From Ruminococcus sp. (lineage in GTDB: Bacteria; Bacillota; Clostridia; Oscillospirales; Ruminococcaceae), in assembly GCA_017478965.1 (NCBI GenBank), contig JAFVCV010000042.1, forward strand, positions 1 through 64,000: DNA of 64,000 bases, written 5' to 3'. Positions 61,713 through 64,000 of the stretch are shown piece after piece (the first letter of the stretch is position 1; the number at the start of each line of letters is the position of its first letter). The translations under genes and the position numbers were made by a program. Below the pieces are notes generated by a model. The model did no database searches and was not told the DNA's origin. It saw only the letters and a list, made by a program, of their open reading frames with translations.

Positions 61713-63515
61713 ATGGATCCCAATAAAATACGAAATTTCTGCATAATCGCTCACATCGACCACGGCAAGTCTACCTTAGCGGACAGGATACTGGAGCTGA
61801 CAGACACTGTTGAGCTGAGAGAGATGGAGGACCAGCTCCTGGACAATATGGACATCGAAAGGGAGAGGGGCATAACCATCAAGGCCAGGGCCGTTCGCAT
61901 GAACTATCATGCGGACGACGGTGAGACTTATATTTTCAACCTTATCGACACCCCCGGCCATGTGGACTTCAACTACGAGGTCAGCAGATCCCTGGCGGCC
62001 TGCGAGGGTGCTATACTTATCGTTGACGCTTCCCAGGGCATCGAAGCGCAGACTCTGGCAAACACCTATCTGGCCATCGAGCACGACCTGGAGGTCCTGC
62101 CGGTGATAAATAAGATAGACCTTCCCTCGGCGGATCCGGAGAGGGCCTGCGACGAAGTCGAAAACGTTATCGGTATCCCGGCCATGGACGCACCGAGGAT
62201 CTCCGCTAAGATGGGCACCAATATCAAGGAGGTGCTGGAGCGGGTGGTCAGCGATATCCCCTGCCCAAAGGGAGACGATGCAGCGCCCCTGAAAGCACTG
62301 ATATTCGACAGCTACTACGACCAGTACAAGGGCGTTATCATCTACGTCAGGGTCAAGGAAGGCCATGTGAAGACCGGGGACGTTATACGGCTAATGGCGG
62401 CGGAGACTGAGTTCCAGACCGTGGAGATAGGTTATATGGGCGCTAAGGAGCTTGTGCCTACCGGCGAGCTCCATGCAGGCGAAGTGGGCTATATCGCCGC
62501 ATCTATAAAGGACATCGGTGACACACGGGTGGGCGATACTGTCACCAATGCAGCAAGGCCCTGCGCTGAGCCTTTGCCGGGTTATAAGAAAGTCAACCCA
62601 ATGGTGTTCAGCGGCATCTATCCCGCCGACGGGGCCAAGTACGGAGATCTGAGGGACGCTCTGGAAAAGCTCATGCTAAATGACGCATCGCTGTCCTTCG
62701 AGCCGGAGACCTCGGTCGCCCTGGGCTTTGGGTTCAGGTGCGGCTTTCTGGGACTTCTGCACATGGAGATAATCCAGGAAAGACTGGAAAGAGAGTATAA
62801 TCTTGACCTCATAACAACTGCGCCCTCAGTTATATATAAGGTAACGATGACCAGCGGCGAGGTCAGATATATCGACAACCCTACAAACTATCCGGACCCC
62901 GGTTCGATCTCGCAGGCTGAGGAGCCGGTGGTGAACGCACATATATACACCCCCTCAGAGTTCGTGGGCAACATCATGGAGCTTTGTCAGGACAGGCGTG
63001 GGAGCTTTGCGGATATGCAGTATATCGACGAGAACAGGGTGGACCTGCACTATATACTGCCTCTCAACGAGATAGTCTACGATTTCTTTGACGCTCTGAA
63101 ATCCCGGACCAGAGGATATGCGTCCTTTGACTATGAGCTAAAAGGCTATGCGCCCTCGAAGCTTGTAAAGCTTGACGTACTTTTAAACGGCGAGATAGTT
63201 GACGCACTGAGCTTTATCGTCCATGAGGAAAAGGCCTATGCAAGAGGCAGAAGGCTGACGGAAAAGCTCAAGGAAAACATTCCCAGACAGCTCTTCGAGG
63301 TGCCTGTACAGGCTGCCATAGGCGGCAAGATAATCGCCAGGGAGACCATCAAGGCCCTCAGGAAGGACGTGCTGGCCAAGTGCTACGGCGGCGACATCAC
63401 CAGAAAGAAAAAGCTGCTGGAAAAGCAGAAGGAGGGCAAAAAGCGCATGAGGCAGCTGGGTACCGTTGCGGTGCCGCAGGAGGCCTTTATGTCGGTGCTC
63501 AAACTGGACGACTGA
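61713..63515 (+). CDS. lepA: Elongation factor 4 (LepA)
   Basis: A 600-residue translational GTPase: G1 [10 protein letters not shown]3 DTPGHVDF, G4 [10 protein letters not shown], then EF-G-like domains and the LepA-specific C-terminus with [18 protein letters not shown]. It back-translocates or remodels stalled ribosomes at the membrane. GGAGG precedes the ATG. Confidence 0.98.
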   Translation: MDPNKIRNFCIIAHIDHGKSTLADRILELTDTVELREMEDQLLDNMDIERERGITIKARAVRMNYHADDGETYIFNLIDTPGHVDFNYEVSRSLAACEGAILIVDASQGIEAQTLANTYLAIEHDLEVLPVINKIDLPSADPERACDEVENVIGIPAMDAPRISAKMGTNIKEVLERVVSDIPCPKGDDAAPLKALIFDSYYDQYKGVIIYVRVKEGHVKTGDVIRLMAAETEFQTVEIGYMGAKELVPTGELHAGEVGYIAASIKDIGDTRVGDTVTNAARPCAEPLPGYKKVNPMVFSGIYPADGAKYGDLRDALEKLMLNDASLSFEPETSVALGFGFRCGFLGLLHMEIIQERLEREYNLDLITTAPSVIYKVTMTSGEVRYIDNPTNYPDPGSISQAEEPVVNAHIYTPSEFVGNIMELCQDRRGSFADMQYIDENRVDLHYILPLNEIVYDFFDALKSRTRGYASFDYELKGYAPSKLVKLDVLLNGEIVDALSFIVHEEKAYARGRRLTEKLKENIPRQLFEVPVQAAIGGKIIARETIKALRKDVLAKCYGGDITRKKKLLEKQKEGKKRMRQLGTVAVPQEAFMSVLKLDD

Positions 63516-63537
63516 TGTTCTTGGGGGAAGTGTTCGA

Positions 63538-63981
63538 TTGGAACTGCTTATAATTTTCATAGTTATAACAGCCCTTCTCCTAATGATGGGAGTTGAGGTC
63601 GCAGCCATACTTCTTGGGCTGATGATACTTATGATAGCACTTCTGGGGCTGACAGTGGTGTTTTTCCTCATTCATGCCATGCTGCTGTTAAAGACCCGCA
63701 GGTGCAGAGCGGTGCTGAAAAAGGTGGAAAAACACCCGAAATTCAATTACCCGGCGGCATTCTATGAGGCGGAGGGCGAGGTCTACCCTAACGTTTTCCC
63801 CTGCGAGGTGGTGCTGAGAAACAGGCTCTACCCTGTGGGAAAGGAATGCACCGTAAGATTAGATGAAAAGAGAAAGACCGTTTACGACACCAACGCCTTT
63901 GTATGCGTGATGCTTGGCATAAGCCTTGGCAGCCTGTCAATGATAGGAGTCTATGCCATAACAAGGGTGCTGTTCGTTTGA
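63538..63981 (+). CDS. Membrane protein of unknown function after lepA
   Basis: A 147-residue protein with two N-terminal membrane segments (about 3-45), a soluble basic domain of about 75 residues (LKTRRCRAVLKKVEKHPKFN ...), and a C-terminal membrane segment (about 122-145). No family recognised. The start is TTG 63538 with GGGGGAAG seven bases upstream. It begins 22 bases after lepA and probably shares its transcript. Confidence 0.68.
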   Translation: MELLIIFIVITALLLMMGVEVAAILLGLMILMIALLGLTVVFFLIHAMLLLKTRRCRAVLKKVEKHPKFNYPAAFYEAEGEVYPNVFPCEVVLRNRLYPVGKECTVRLDEKRKTVYDTNAFVCVMLGISLGSLSMIGVYAITRVLFV

Positions 63982-63988
63982 ATATCTG

Positions 63989-63996
63989 AAAAGGAG
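63989..63996 (+). promoter_or_regulatory. Ribosome binding site at the window edge
   Basis: AAAAGGAG directly after the membrane-protein stop codon. The start codon it would serve lies just beyond the end of the window, so the lepA transcript appears to continue into another gene. Confidence 0.6.
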
Positions 63997-64000
63997 CAAT

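Noticed and set aside
1..64000. tRNA, rRNA, transposase or integrase genes
   Set aside because: I looked for T-loop strings, rRNA landmarks and DDE or tyrosine recombinase motifs and found none.

Overview
The window looks like chromosomal core DNA from an anaerobic, spore-forming Bacillota, most likely a Ruminococcus-like member of the Oscillospiraceae; the family-level assignment is inference. Grounds: Gram-positive style promoters (many TTGACA or TTGAAA, 17 bp, TATAAT), strong AGGAGG ribosome binding sites, frequent TTG start codons, SpoIIID, a class III (oxygen-sensitive) ribonucleotide reductase with NrdR, phosphoketolase plus phosphotransacetylase, formate-THF ligase, a cysteine T-box and a CdaR (YbbR) protein. 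I see no rRNA, tRNA, insertion sequence, prophage or CRISPR array.

Layout. 1-2.5 kb: end of cdaR and an FAD dehydrogenase. 2.5-4.5 kb: DtxR-type iron regulator and a diguanylate cyclase. 4.7-9.7 kb: an XRE regulator diverging from a His-rich NfeD-like membrane protein and a flotillin, then a small membrane protein and a transglutaminase-like lipoprotein. 9.7-12 kb: lipoprotein and small membrane proteins. 12-17 kb: a CDP-glycerol glycerophosphotransferase, a large degenerate relative of it, exonuclease III and a candidate small RNA. 17-25 kb: a GGDEF/EAL phosphodiesterase, then coaBC, alpha-galactosidase, cca, vanZ-like and GNAT genes. 25.5-31 kb: nrdR, an eight-zinc-ribbon protein, pta, a membrane protein with a LytTR/DUF3021 pair, and spoIIID. 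31-38 kb: TraB/GumN lipoprotein, an ATPase-type sensor, aspartokinase and nrdD-nrdG. 38-43 kb: a T-box controlled cysE-cysS-cyclophilin operon, with pgsA and rimO. 43-51 kb: recA-recX, and an operon of lipoprotein, two-component system, DUF1385 and prmC. 51-57 kb: GH25 muramidase, rpiB, tsaB, tsaE and a DUF3810 protein. 57-64 kb: fhs, phosphoketolase, lepA and a membrane protein.

Working together: phosphoketolase makes acetyl phosphate from sugar phosphates and Pta exchanges it with acetyl-CoA; Fhs supplies formyl-THF; NrdD/NrdG make dNTPs anaerobically under probable NrdR control, through a box pair ahead of nrdD; CysE and CysS couple cysteine synthesis to tRNA-Cys charging through the T-box; and two c-di-GMP enzymes with opposite predicted activities lie 13 kb apart. 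The least conventional material is the XRE/NfeD/flotillin locus with a repeated GTAAAT-N3-ATTTAC operator, the pseudo-TagF protein, the eight-zinc-ribbon protein and the candidate small RNA at 16.93-17.07 kb.
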